This document shows, in pieces, positions 35,410 to 46,563 of a stretch of DNA of 64,000 nt. This stretch comes from Panagrolaimus kolymaensis (Eukaryota > Nematoda > Chromadorea > Rhabditida > Panagrolaimidae), in contig JAJQJQ010000006.1 in assembly GCA_028622995.1 (NCBI GenBank), forward strand, positions 5,890,001 to 5,954,000. Reading direction: 5' to 3'. The notes beneath the pieces are model-generated. The model was not told the DNA's origin. It made no database searches and saw only the letters and a program-made list of their open reading frames with translations. How positions within the stretch are numbered: position 1 is the stretch's first letter; every line of letters begins with the position of its first letter. The translations under genes were made by a program, and so were the position numbers.

Positions 35410-37484
35410 ATGGAATATCAAAGCTTCTATTATCAGCTATTTTTATTCGTATTCATAACTTTAATAAAAGGCCATGATCCAGTTGATAGAACCAATTCAG
35501 TTTTCGCTGAAACTTATTATGGCCAAATCGAAGGCTTCCGTCATACTTCTCGAGATGGATCAAAGTCTCACGTTTTTCTTGGAATACCGTATGCCAAACC
35601 ACCTTTCAATGAACTTCGATTTGAAGTAAAACATTCGTTTTAACTTTACAAATGCAACTTTGATTTTACAGCGTCCAATAGCCCCATCAAAATGGAATGC
35701 TTCTCTAAATTGCAAAACCTTTCAATCATCGTGTATACCAACGACGTGGCAAATGGTTCAAAATAAATATTATAACGAAGATTGTCTTTACCTAAATATT
35801 ATTGCCCCTGCGAATGTTTCAGCCGACTCTCAAGGTTATCCAGTATTGGTTTACATTCATGGAGGCGGATTTATGATGGGTGATGTTATCAGAGCAGGAT
35901 TTGATAAAGCTACAAAAAATTTCGCAAAACGTGGAATTATCACTGTTACTGTTCCATATCGAGTTGGACTTTATGGTAAATGAATAATTTTAAAATGGTT
36001 GTTTGAGCTCTTTGATTTTCCAGGTTTCATGTCTCTCGGAACTAAAGAAGACCCTGGAAATATTGGACTTTGGGATCAAACTGTTGCATTGAAATTCGTT
36101 AAAGAAAACATAAAATATTTTGGTGGAAATCCAAACAATGTAATTATTTGGGGTGAAAGCGCGGGATCCGCTTCAGTTGATTTACTTTCGTTATCGCCAC
36201 ATTCAAGAGGTAATTTATTCTAAGATGCAATCAGCTACTTTATGTTTTACAGACCTATTCCAAAAAGTAATTCAAGGCAGTGGATGTGGAATTAATGAAT
36301 GGGCAAATAGTATGCCAGTGACTCAAGTAACAAAAAATATTGCTTTAGCTTTGGGTTGCAACGCTACAAAACCCGCAGAAATTAAAGCTTGTTTGAAGAA
36401 GCAAAGTTGGTATTCGATAATAAATATTTCTTCAACTCAAGTAAAATATTTAAAAAAAATATTATTTTAACTTTCCAAAATGTGCTAATATAAAAAATAC
36501 TTTTAGTTTGTTTCGGATAAAACCCAACAAAATTTTATTGGCTTTGCTCCTCGATATGATGATGATTTCTTTGATGGAAAAACTATTGAACAATTAATTC
36601 TAGAAGCTCCACCCAAACCCATCATAGTCGGATTAATGACTCTTGAAGGTGGACATTTTACAGGTAACTATCTTGTTACACTTCAAGTCTTACAATACTT
36701 ATTTCCAGATCTTGCTTATAAAAGCCCTGAAGAACTTGCAACATTTGGGGCAAAAAACTTTTCAGAAATAATTAAAAATAATTATGCTCATAGAGCCATT
36801 GTTGGTCCAGAATATCAAGCAATTCAAAATGATCTTATAAATTATTTTGTTTATGGCTCAGCTCCAGCAAAACCAGATTCGAGTTTTTATATTAAGCGAT
36901 ATGCAGAGTTTTTGTCAGATTTTTTAATCAATCAAGAAGTTTTTAATGAAACTGATGCTAAAGTTAAACGAGGCTGGCCTGTTTATTTTTATTTATGGAA
37001 TCATATGAGTGCTCCCGTTCAAGCTACCCTTCCCGCAGCTAAAGGTTTGTTTTATTAATTTATATTACTCTAACATATTTATAAGCTTTTAAGGAGCTTG
37101 GCACACCACAGAGTTGTATTATACCTTTGATGAACTAAATTTTCCTCAAGACGTTCTGGGAGAACCGGAACACAAAATTCAAAATTATTTTGCTGATATT
37201 TTTGCGACATTTGCTTATACTGGGTATTTACCAAAATTTGAAAACAAAAGTCAAAAACAACCTAATCCTATGTTTTCAGAACTCCAAACACAACTAATTT
37301 CGATTTTCCACAGTATAATTTAGCAACAAGAAAATCACTTTGGATCGATCCAACTCTTTCCATTAAAAGAGATTTTATAAACGGCAGACGACAATTTTGG
37401 TCTCAACATGTTGGCAAATTTAATTTTAATATTTTACGTGGACGAACTCGAGAACAAATCTTAAACGGATCATCATTGGATTAG
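35410..37484 (+). CDS. Secreted carboxylesterase, paralogue 3
   Basis: Eight exons (35410-35625, 35672-35975, 36024-36209, 36253-36440, 36507-36663, 36709-37044, 37094-37223, 37280-37484) give 573 aa. Signal peptide, YIHGGGF, nucleophile in GESAGSAS (Glu in place of the Gln of paralogues 1 and 2), acid in TLEGG, and histidine in GAWHTTE. The active site is intact. The Gln-to-Glu change next to the nucleophile is common in the family and may alter substrate choice. AATAAA at 37553. Sequence and exon structure place it with paralogue 2 as the most recent duplication in the array. Confidence 0.93.
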
Positions 37485-37830
37485 TGAGAGCCTCAATGGG
37501 TATTATATTTTTTTCAAATGCTTTTATAAAATGCGGGACTCTTAATATAAAAAATAAAGGTTATTACTTTTTTTTAAAACTTTTTCTTTTGAAAATATTT
37601 TTTATATGATAAATTATTGTGTTTAATTAAATCAAAATTTAAAAATTCTTTGCGCTACTATTTGTAAAAATAAAATAAAAATGCTTGCATTATAAAAACA
37701 TACCATTTTACAAGGAATCAAAAAAATGTAAATAGCATTGCTAAATGCAAATTGAGACGCAATTAAAACAAACAGTTATTTTTTCTCTTTCAACATCCAT
37801 TAATCAGCATTCTCTTATATTTGATGAATC
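37485..37830. other. Intergenic, esterase 3 end to small TM gene
   Basis: Holds the AATAAA of esterase 3 at 37553-37558. Otherwise AT-rich with nothing distinct. Confidence 0.5.
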
Positions 37831-38171
37831 ATGAATAAATTAACCGAATTTGCGTGTTGGCGAATGTTTGAATGGTTTGTTTTAAATAATGCAAGAAATT
37901 TTAATAAATGTACTTTTATTTATTTTTTAGTGTACTCGCATTGGTTATTTGGACTCTTATTATTGGTATTATTCTGGCATTCATTCATCAAAATACTTTA
38001 TTATTTGTTTTTGATCCTGAAACAACTATTGTTAGTTTTTTATTTTTACACTCCATTAATTGTGGATATTAAAATTTATAGGCTGGAAGACAATATTTAC
38101 GAAAGAAAGATGCAATGTCCAAAAATGAAATCCAGAAAAAGCAAGATCCTGTTATCAATGTTCAAAAATGA
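37831..38171 (+). CDS. Small single-pass membrane protein, 77 aa
   Basis: Three exons (37831-37874, 37931-38030, 38082-38171; introns of 56 and 51 nt). Unspliced, the region reads as a different 120-codon frame, so simple ORF finding gets the sequence wrong after residue 14. The spliced product has a short N-terminus (MNKLTEFACWRMFE), one TM helix (about residues 15-34, rich in Leu/Ile/Val), a short loop with DPETT and a basic, hydrophilic tail ending NVQK. The sharp switch from TM to charged tail, and splice sites that restore it, support a real gene. Layout resembles small mitochondrial or ER single-pass subunits, but I do not recognise the family. Confidence 0.65.
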
Positions 38172-38259
38172 TTTATTGTTGTTTAATGAATAAAAAATAA
38201 AGATAAAAATAATATATGTACAACTTTAAAAAAAAGAATATACAAAATGTAACAATAAT

Positions 38260-39327
38260 CTAAGTTTGAATCATAGGTGTTATTTTAGGATGATGGAAAT
38301 CATGATACAATCTTTCAAAAGTGGAATACATTCTTCGAGCAGCCATATGAGCAAATTCAGCAGTAGGTCGATTTTCAGCTTTCAAAGATAAACAGCTTTT
38401 AAGAAAGAAGATGAGTGGACGAGAATATGAATCAGATGGAAATGGAATAATATAACCAAGTTGAATCTTTTTATGAAGAGCATAAACATTTTCTGTTTCA
38501 CCATTAAATGGAGTTCGAAGTGTACATAATTCATATAATAAACATCCAAGAGCCCAAATATCTGATTTGAAATGATAGCCACCATTATTTCGTTCAGGAG
38601 CTCGATACCATTCATTTCCAATAAGAGTTACAGCAGCTTGAGTATTTTTGCTGAATAAACGAGAGAGTCCCAAATCACCAATTTTAACTATACCATTTGA
38701 ATTGATAAAAACATTAGCAGGTTTTAAATCTAAAAAACAAATATATTTTAATCATAAAGCAAATACAACAGCAACCTCGATGGAGAATTCGACGTTCATG
38801 TAAATCTTTCATACCACAACAAATTTGATGGAAGATATACCAAATCGTTCTTTCACAAAATATCATACATTTTTCTTTCATTTCCTAAATTTGTCTATGT
38901 GTTATGGTTAGTTAAAGAACACAAAATAGCCAACCAAAATTTTATAAGATAAATCACCACCATCCAAATATTCAAGAACAACAAACAAGACGCCATTATC
39001 CATAAAACTTTCAAAACATTGAACAACATTTTTACTTTTGATTTGATTCAATAAAGATACTTCATTCTTGCATAATTTTCGAAAATTTTCATCCAAATGT
39101 TTCAGCTGTAAAACCATACACATTTGATAAATTCAATAATAAAATAGAAAACTAACTGGTATTCTTTTGAGAGCACAAACTTTCTTTGTTGATGGATGTT
39201 GAGAGAAATAAACTTCAGAAAAGGCACCTTCACCAAGCATTTCACCAATAACATAATTTGAACTTCGTTTATATGGAATAAAAGCACGTTGTCGAGTTTG
39301 ATATGGATGAGGATGATTTGCAGCCAT
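38260..39327 (-). CDS. NIMA-related kinase (NEK6/7, NEKL-3 type)
   Basis: Four exons (39327-39157, 39105-38935, 38884-38776, 38729-38260) give 306 aa, the size of NEK6/7, with a kinase domain and almost no tail. Seen: Gly loop GEGAFSEVY, VAIK-type CALK, helix-C Glu (KNEVSLL), HRDLKPAN, DLG in place of DFG (as in NEK6/7), APE, and FKSDIWALGCLLYE. The activation segment reads IGNEWYRAPE where NEK6/7 has VGTPYYMSPE, so the conserved Gly-Thr is Gly-Asn. All catalytic residues remain, so activity is expected. C. elegans NEKL-3 works with NEKL-2 in clathrin-mediated endocytosis and moulting; orthology to it is likely but the divergent activation loop leaves room for a derived paralogue. Confidence 0.85.
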
Positions 39328-40186
39328 TTCTTTATTTGGTAAACAATAAAATTATTGATTAAAGCGAATTATTTCGATTTGAAAAGAAAAAATGATTGAA
39401 AGGATGGTTGGCATCGAAAATCATTGGCATCAGATGATACTTCTTTTAAAAGTGTGAATTGTGCCTGCAAAGATAAAAGGTTATTCTCTTAGCTTAAAGT
39501 TCATTCGAAAAAATGTCTGTTTACAATAAATTTTCTTATATTCATGTAGTTCTTCAAACATATTTTGTGTGAAACGTTTTACAAGTTTTATACTATTATT
39601 TTGCACCCATCTTTGTGAACATGATTTGTTTCATCATTGGATAACTAAAGGATTATTAATGAGAGTAGATTTTTTACGGTTATGATTGAACGACTTAAAT
39701 AGAAATAAAAATACATACATTTTATTCTTTTGAAAGTGTAATATTGAAAGAGAGTTTTACTTTTAATAGTTCTAATAAAGCAATTTTCTTGTAATACTTT
39801 TTTTTAGCTTATGACTTCTTTGAATGTAAACAATAATTTTAATAAAATTATCACAAATCTTTGCTCAACTATTTTAAGGCTATTACTGCCTTAACTGCTT
39901 TGTTTCCAAAAAATAAGCAATTAACTTTGTTATTTTTTAATTTTTAACACTTTCTTATTTTTATACTTGAACATTTGATAACGGGCTTTTCAAGTGCTCA
40001 TAATTTATTATGTTTTTTAAATTCAAAGTGGTTCTAATACACCTTGCTTTTTTTTATGAAACATCAACTACGTAATAATTATCAAGGTGCTGTTGTTGTC
40101 ATAGTTTCCATTTCAATTTACCTTTCTAAAACCGATAATTTTCATGTCTACATTTTTTTCTTGCAAATTTTTTGAGTTTCAAAAAA
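39328..40186. other. Divergent promoter region, NEK kinase and arrestin A
   Basis: Contains the motif TTGTCATAGTTTCCA at 40096-40110, shared with the arrestin C upstream region. Otherwise AT-rich and gene-free. Confidence 0.5.
40096..40110 (+). promoter_or_regulatory. Shared upstream motif of the arrestin cluster (copy A)
   Basis: TTGTCATAGTTTCCA, 77 nt before the ATG of arrestin A. Identical at 46486-46500 before arrestin C, and similar (GTCATAGTTA) at 42011-42020 before arrestin B. Either a promoter element or residual duplication homology. Confidence 0.5.
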
Positions 40187-41408
40187 ATGCAAGATTTGCG
40201 TGTATCCTTACATTCAACAAACAATGTTTTCTTTGCAAATTCGAATGTCACTGGAATGGTTTATCTCAAAACTGGAGATAAAATAAAAGCGAGAAAAATT
40301 GATCTTCAAATTATTGGACGTGCAAAAGTTTCTTTTTATCATCGCCGTGGAAAACATACATATCATTATTCTTCAACCACATATTATATGCAACTTGAAA
40401 AACTTCTTTGGGGATGTCAAAATGATTCAAATAAACTTCCAGTTGGAAATTATGAATTTCCTTTTAATTTTATTATTCCAAAAGATTGTCCACCAAATAT
40501 TCAATCTGAATATGGGAACATTCGATATTATGTTAAAGCAAATATTGATATTCCATGGGCATTTGATAAATTTTTTGTTATGGGTTTTACCGTGGTTCCA
40601 TTTATGGATTTAAATATTGATCGAAGATTAGCTATGTCCGTGATTTCTGCAGTTCAAAAAACATCTTTGCTTTCTTCTAAAGCCGTCAATGTAACTGTGA
40701 GTTTTTAGTAATGAAATATTTAGGAACTACTAATTACGTTAAATAACTTTTAGATAAGCATGCCAAAAATGGGATATGTTTGTGGTGAATCCATTCCACT
40801 TCGAGTTGAAATTTTCAATGAATCTTCATCCGAAGTTACTTCCGTGGAATCAGGCATCGGTGCGGTTTATCGCTTCACTGCAAGTGATCAAAGTTTTTTT
40901 ATGAAAGACACTCAAAGAAGAAAAAGATTTGCATATTATAGTGTTAGTGATGTTCCACTACCAGTTGGAATGACTCAAAATACGATGTTTACTCGAAACA
41001 TTGATATTCCTCCAGTTCCACCAAGTTTTAGTCATTGTCCAAATATAAACTTGCGATATCATGTTTTTGTGAGTCTCCAAAAAAAGATTCATTTGAAGTC
41101 AAAGATTTTAGGTCAAAGTTCATACAAGCGCAGTATTTTCTCGAAGTGCAAGTGCATCGATGCCCATTGTAATTGGCACAGTACCTTTGAGACAATTAAT
41201 TACCAACACCGCTCCCGATGTTATTGGATTTGAGGCTTATCTTCCACCTCCAGCACCTGGCATTCCTCCTCCGGATTATGATTTCACTGGAGCAAGCTAT
41301 GGAGACAGTGGAACGGAACAAAAATTTGAACTTAAAGACGATGATGGCCCTGATTATCAACCTAAATTTTCATACTTTCCTAATTTGTCACATAAAGAAA
41401 AAATATAA
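40187..41408 (+). CDS. Alpha-arrestin paralogue A
   Basis: Three exons (40187-40696, 40754-41068, 41112-41408) give 373 aa. I chose the ATG at 40187 (MQDLRVSLHSTN), since the frame upstream starts only with TTG. Arrestin N domain, residues 1 to about 150: GMVYLKTGDKIKARKI, IIGRAKVSF, LPVGNYEFPFNFIIP, RYYVKANIDIPWAF. Arrestin C domain: about 170-310, with GYVCGESIPLRVEI, then a proline-rich linker and an acidic tail ending YQPKFSYFPNLSHKEKI. The proline cluster PPPAPGIPPPDYDF has PPDY, near to but not a PPxY WW-domain ligand. Inferred role: adaptor for receptor or transporter trafficking. Confidence 0.9.
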
Positions 41409-42131
41409 AAATTATAAACCTTTGCTTTTTTTCTTGATATTTTTATTTAAATAAATTTACGGTATTTAAATTAACACACTGTATTGTCACAAAAATGGAA
41501 CAAAATTAACAGAAAATTTAACATCCAAATACAGCTTTACTTTTTTTAGTTAAACTTTTCTCGCATCTGTTGTTAGAATGCTTCTCATAAAAAATAGCTA
41601 TGCCTTTAATTAAAATTTTTTCTTTTACACCACAATGTTTTTTTTGTGGTAAATTTAATTTATGAAAAATTTGGATTAATACTTTAGTAACACAAAAATG
41701 GAACAAAATTCAACACGCGCATGAAGCTTTATTATGTTTGTTTTTTGTTTGCTTAGTGACTTCTTTTTTTACATGTGTTGCGCAAAAAAAAAATTTCAAG
41801 CTCCCACAAACCAGCCTCTTTTTTTATCGGTTGTCAAGTAAAAAAAGTAGACTCGCTTTTTTTTGTGCAGACGTTTCCCAAAGCTTTGACATCCTTTTAT
41901 GATTTTCACAAAAAAGAGATTTCCATGAATACATGAACCTTTTATAAATTAAAGCTATAAAATAGGTAATAATATCTCTCAATTTTATCAAATATTGTAA
42001 ATTATTTGTCGTCATAGTTACTTTTTCTATCTTTCACCTGCATCAATATTTATTAGTTTTTTTTCTAAACAAAAAGCTGTGCTTTTAATATTTAATTATT
42101 TGTGCATTATTTCAACTTTGGTATATTTATC
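41409..42131. other. Intergenic between arrestin A and B
   Basis: AATAAA near 41450. A 20-bp direct repeat lies at 41488-41507 and 41691-41710. A copy of the cluster upstream motif (GTCATAGTTA) lies at 42011-42020. No gene. Confidence 0.6.
41488..41710. repeat. Exact 20-bp direct repeat bracketing about 183 bp
   Basis: CACAAAAATGGAACAAAATT occurs at 41488-41507 and again at 41691-41710 on the same strand. Could mark an inserted or duplicated segment; no terminal inverted repeat is seen. Confidence 0.6.
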
Positions 42132-43391
42132 ATGGAAGATTTCCGAATAAATTTAAATTCAACTACAAATATTTTCTTTGCAAATGAAGAAGTTACAGGG
42201 AAAGTTTATCTTCGAACTTCAGAACCAATAAAAGCTCGAAAAATAGAATTAAAAATTATTGGCCGAGCTAAAACTGGATTTTGGCATCCTCGAATTCAAG
42301 CAAATTATTTGTACACAACTGTGACGCATTATTTACAAATCGAGCAAAATTTATGGGAATCTCCTGATGATTCTAATAAACTTCCGCCAGGAATTTATGA
42401 ATACCCCTTTTCTTTTGATATTCCTGAAAATGCTCCAGCAAATCGAGTTGGTGATTATGGAACGATTCGATATTATGTTAAAGCCATAATTAACATTCCA
42501 TGGGGAATAAATAAAAATGTTTATGATGGTTTTACTGTTTGTCCATATATTGATTTAAATCTCGATTCGAAATTAGCAATGCCGGTGATTTCTGCAGTTC
42601 AAAAAACAAGTTTATTTTCATCCAAAGCTGTTAATTTAGCAATAAATATGCCAAAGATGGGTTATGTTTGTGGTGAATCGATTCCACTTCGAGTTAAAAT
42701 AAATAATGAATCATCTTCTGAAGTAACTTCGGTGGAATCTGGCATTCGCGCAAGTTATACTTTTATTGCAAGTCATGAGGCTCTTCCTATTTTACCTAAA
42801 GATACACAAAAAAGAAAAAGTCATTATGATTATTGTGTCACAAAAGTTCCATTTCCTGTAAGTTTTTTTTGTTGAGTTTTAGTTATAATTATTGAAATTA
42901 TTTGAGGTTTCAACGGACCAAAATACAGTATTTCAACGACAAATTGACATTCCACCTTTGCCACCGAGTCTCAGCCATTGCCCAAATATAATATTGCGAT
43001 ATCATGTTTTTGTGAGTTTCCAAAAAAAAGATTCATTTGAAGCCAAAGATTTCAGGTAAAAGTTCATACTAGCGCGGTATTTTCTCGAAGTGCAAGTGCT
43101 TCGATGCCGATAGTAATTGGAACTGTACCTTTAATGAATATAATTACTAATACTGCTCCAGAGGTCATCGGTTTTGAAGCTTTTGTTCAAGCTCCAACAC
43201 CCAGCCGCCCTCCAGCTGGCTATGATTTCGGGCAAACAAGTTTCGGAGATAGCACCGAAGCAAGTTATTCCGAAGGAGGTAGCAATCAAGATAAATATAA
43301 ACTCATTGAGAAAAAAGATGACGATGATGATGATGACGGACCTGATTATCTTCCAAAATTTCCTTATTTTCCAACCTTGTTTCAGAAATAA
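42132..43391 (+). CDS. Alpha-arrestin paralogue B
   Basis: Three exons (42132-42857, 42907-43011, 43056-43391) give 388 aa. The ATG at 42132 (MEDFRINLNSTTN) aligns with the other paralogues; upstream only GTG is in frame. The intron between the N and C domains seen in A (after residue 170) and C (after residue 174) is absent here, so exon 1 spans both. Same motif order as A: GKVYLRTSEPIKARKI, IIGRAKTGF, LPPGIYEYPFSF, RYYVKAIINIPWG, GYVCGESIPLRVKI. The tail carries an Asp run (KKDDDDDDDGPDY) and the common YLPKFPYFPTL end. No PPxY. The conserved PYFP-type C-terminus in all three copies may be a partner-binding peptide. Confidence 0.9.
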
Positions 43392-44016
43392 ATGAATTTT
43401 TTTTTGTTTTGTTCTTGATTTTGTTAATTTTTGTAAAATTAACCTGATAATATTTATCACATCCACCAGAAAATAATAAATTGTTAAATTTATTTGAAGT
43501 TTTAAGATATTTAAAATCGCTTGAAAAAGTTTGCAAAAGTGATCGTTTAAAAGTTGACTTATTCATTCCAACAATTCCTGTTCATATTTTCAAAACAATT
43601 TTAAGACTACATAAAACCCGACAGATTTTTAATAAAAACACCAGCCACTTTATCCCATAATTTATGTATTTGTTATCATAGTTCACAAGTATTCTTGCTT
43701 GTGATTCCATTTACGTGATAAGGATGTAGTAATACGAGCCGAGCGAATGAGTTGATAAAAAAATAGTGAAAAGTCAAACGTAAAAATCCTTTTTTATTAT
43801 AAAAACTATTGCAAAAATAAAATCAAAAATTGAAACACTCGTGCAGCAAAAATCAAAAAAATAATAACGTTGGGATAAAATTAATATTAAAAAAAACCAT
43901 GTGTAACAAATAAATGAAAGAATAAACAGAAATGCACATTTATTTTTAAAACTTTATAAAATTTTATATCAGTTAAAATGGAAAGTAACATGTAAGTAAA
44001 TGTCAATGAAATTGCA
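43392..44016. other. Intergenic with arrestin promoter relic
   Basis: 3' flanks of arrestin B and lipin (convergent). About 43604-43690 closely resembles the region upstream of arrestin C, although no arrestin start follows it. Confidence 0.55.
43604..43690 (+). pseudogene. Orphan promoter relic of an arrestin copy
   Basis: GACTACATAAAACC, then AATAAAA..CA..C, TTATCCCATAATTTA and TTATCATAGTTC match 46423-46500 (upstream of arrestin C) in the same order and spacing. No arrestin coding exon follows; the lipin gene comes next on the other strand. Confidence 0.55.
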
Positions 44017-45856
44017 TTATTTTCGAGATTTCTTTTTTGATGATTTTTTATTCTTTTCAGCCATTTCTTTTCTTTTTCGTTCATATCCAGTAAGTTCATC
44101 TTCAAGAATTACAGTTTCAGCTGGCGCGGTTCTTCTCTTTCGAGTAAAAGTGGAACATATTTTAGATTTAGAAAAATTTAAACGCATTTTATCATTTTTG
44201 ACGCCATTGCTTCTTTCTTCTTTAGAAGTTGTTTGAGATGATAATTGAAGAGGTGGAAAGAGATAATCAACCATTATCATTGCCATCATTTGATAATTTG
44301 ATGAGAAACCATCTGAACCCGGTCGTTTAACAGTACCCGATGGATTAATAATTAAGATTCGTTCAGGAGGAATATCGACAGCTGCGTAAGATCGAACATC
44401 AGTTTCTCGATTACCAAAACCTGCATAAAATGGATTTTTGACAGGAAAGAGATTCTTTAAATCAGTTAAGCATGCAATTTTGAATTCTTCTGGTTTTCTT
44501 TCAATTACTTCTCTAAAACGCAAAGCAAATAATGTTATAATGTGAGTAATAATAGTAGTAAACGTTGGCTCACTTTTTGAACGCCATAAGCACAGATATC
44601 GGTGAAAGTAACACAGGACCATCAGGAAGAGTTTTGGAGCCTTGAGCAAAAGACTGTAAATAAGTTTTTGTGTAATGCGATTGACCAATAGCTCTGGATG
44701 ATAAATAAACCATTTTATATCTGAAACACAGCACTGTTAGTTAAACTAAATAAGAAAAAACAAAATCTATTTAAGTTAAACGATTAACTCACCCATTATT
44801 TTTTATTCGTGTATATAATTCAGCAACACCTGCATGAGCCCATTTCCCTCCAATAGCAGCGATAACATGACCAAGAACATCAGATTTTGTTATTGTTCCA
44901 TCAATATCAGAAATTACTATCTTTTCATAATATTTAAATAAATAAATATGACATATGCACCATGATGTTCCTTGATAATGTGTTGTAACAGAGAATCGTG
45001 CTTCATTGGAACCATATTGAAGTTGAAGTGCTTTGAGTTCATCGCTTGATAAATGAAGTGATCGAATAAAATTGGTTTTTTTCAATGGAACAGTTTCCTC
45101 ATCACTTACATAGTTTCCATTCGGGATTGACTTATCACTTTTTAGACGTTCTTTCATTTTTTGACCAAGATGTGTATTAGGCTTTGAATCCATTTGATTA
45201 GTTCCAGCAAGCATTTCGAGTTCAATTACTGTCTTCTTTTCAACAGCTTTTTTAATTTCAGATGGTGTTAATATCGGTGATACAGGAATTGAATCGCTTT
45301 GATTTCCTTCTGAATCAAGAGAAGATATTGAACCAGTTAGTGATGATGTGGATGGATGACGATCTAAGCTTTGACCAGAAATAGAATTGCCACTTTTTTG
45401 ATTTTCTTCTTCATCCATTTGACTTGACTGTGCATTAGGTTGAGAATCAGTCGGATCATTCGCAGCAGGAGTTTCAGGAAGTGGTGATTCAGGTAAAGGG
45501 CTAGTAGCCAAATATTCTGGAACATCAACAGCATCAATTTCTTTTACAAAATAAGCAACTCCATTTTTGGCCAATTTCATTTTGAGTTTTGTCTTTTCAT
45601 TATTGATCGTGATATCCACATACTTTTCGCGAATGCTGAACACACGATATTTACCAAATCTGACATGAAACGGCGTGGATCGAAGGCTTCCATCAGGTTG
45701 TTCAACCACAATAACATCAATGGCACCTAAAAAAATAAATAAAGAAAATTATGATGGATTAATCCGCAAAAAAAAATCATTACCTGTTAATGTCGCTGGA
45801 TTTATGTTGTTGTAAAAGTATTTGATATTGTTGGTTAATGAGTAAATAATGTTCAT
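44017..45856 (-). CDS. lpin-1: Lipin, phosphatidate phosphatase
   Basis: Four exons (45856-45784, 45726-44793, 44720-44574, 44512-44017) give 549 aa. N-LIP domain: [27 protein letters not shown], then REKYVDI. C-LIP/HAD phosphatase domain: [14 protein letters not shown] gives the catalytic DxDxT, followed by [24 protein letters not shown] and GPVLLSP. Lipins convert phosphatidate to diacylglycerol at the ER and nuclear envelope for triglyceride and phospholipid synthesis, and C. elegans LPIN-1 also governs nuclear envelope breakdown. At 549 aa it is shorter than typical lipins (roughly 800-900), the loss being in the Ser/Pro-rich linker. The C-terminus is Lys-rich ([12 protein letters not shown]), a possible nuclear or membrane-binding signal. 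It lies between arrestin B and C on the opposite strand. Confidence 0.93.
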
Positions 45857-46019
45857 GTTTTTGTTTCCTTGTCAGTTATAAAATGTGCCGCTGTTTTCAA
45901 CAATCAACTTTGATTGGATGAATGCAAAAAAGTGATGGTGAATTGATTGTACCGACAATAATAATGCAAATTTAACGTAAATTTCTAATTTTTTTAAAAG
46001 CAGATTCAGAAGATGTTGA

Positions 46020-46330
46020 ACAAAATATGACTTTAAAATATAAATTTTGCAATATCATGTTTTTGTAAGTCTCAAAAAATTTGATTAATTTGAAATGAAA
46101 GATTTTTTAGGTAAAAGTTCATACAAGCGCGGTATTTTCTCGAAGTGCAAGTGCTTCGATGCCCATTGTTATTGGTACAGTACCTTTAATGAATATAATC
46201 ACTATGTTACTCCAGAAGTTATCGGTTTTGAAGCTTTTGTTCAAGCTCCTGCACCCAGCAATCCTCCAGCAGGCTATGTTTTGGACAAACAAGTTTCGGT
46301 GATCCAACTCTATCATCGGTTCCAAATATT
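46020..46330 (+). pseudogene. Decayed 3' end of a fourth alpha-arrestin
   Basis: After a degenerate remnant of the exon ending TATCATGTTTTT and an intron, 46113-46300 matches exon 3 of arrestin B (same VFSRSASASMPIV stretch). One base is lost near 46205 (ACTATGTTACTCC against ACTAATACTGCTCC), which shifts the frame. No N-terminal exons lie upstream; lipin does. Described as broken; no product expected. Confidence 0.8.
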
Positions 46331-46485
46331 AATTTGAAAAAAAGTTTCTAAAAGAGATGTTCAAAATCATTTATGTTCAGTTGAACTTTTGTGCATTTTT
46401 TATTTTAGAAAAATAAAAATTAAGGCTACATAAAACCTCCAAATTTCAATAAAAGCAGCTGCAATTTTATCACATAATTTATTAG

Positions 46486-46500
46486 TTGTCATAGTTTCCA
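46486..46500 (+). promoter_or_regulatory. Shared upstream motif of the arrestin cluster (copy C)
   Basis: TTGTCATAGTTTCCA, 64 nt before the ATG of arrestin C and identical to 40096-40110. Confidence 0.5.
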
Positions 46501-46563
46501 ATTCATTTACTACCTATATAAACCTGACCTAGCAATATTCGGATATAATTGTCGCATTCAAAT

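Noticed and set aside
37831..38193. Unspliced 120-codon reading of the small TM gene
   Set aside because: Runs through two short introns with proper GT/AG ends. The spliced 77-aa product is far more protein-like.
40172..40186. TTG as start of arrestin A (likewise GTG at 42102 and TTG at 46549)
   Set aside because: Nuclear genes of worms start at ATG, and each paralogue has an ATG a few codons downstream that aligns with the others.
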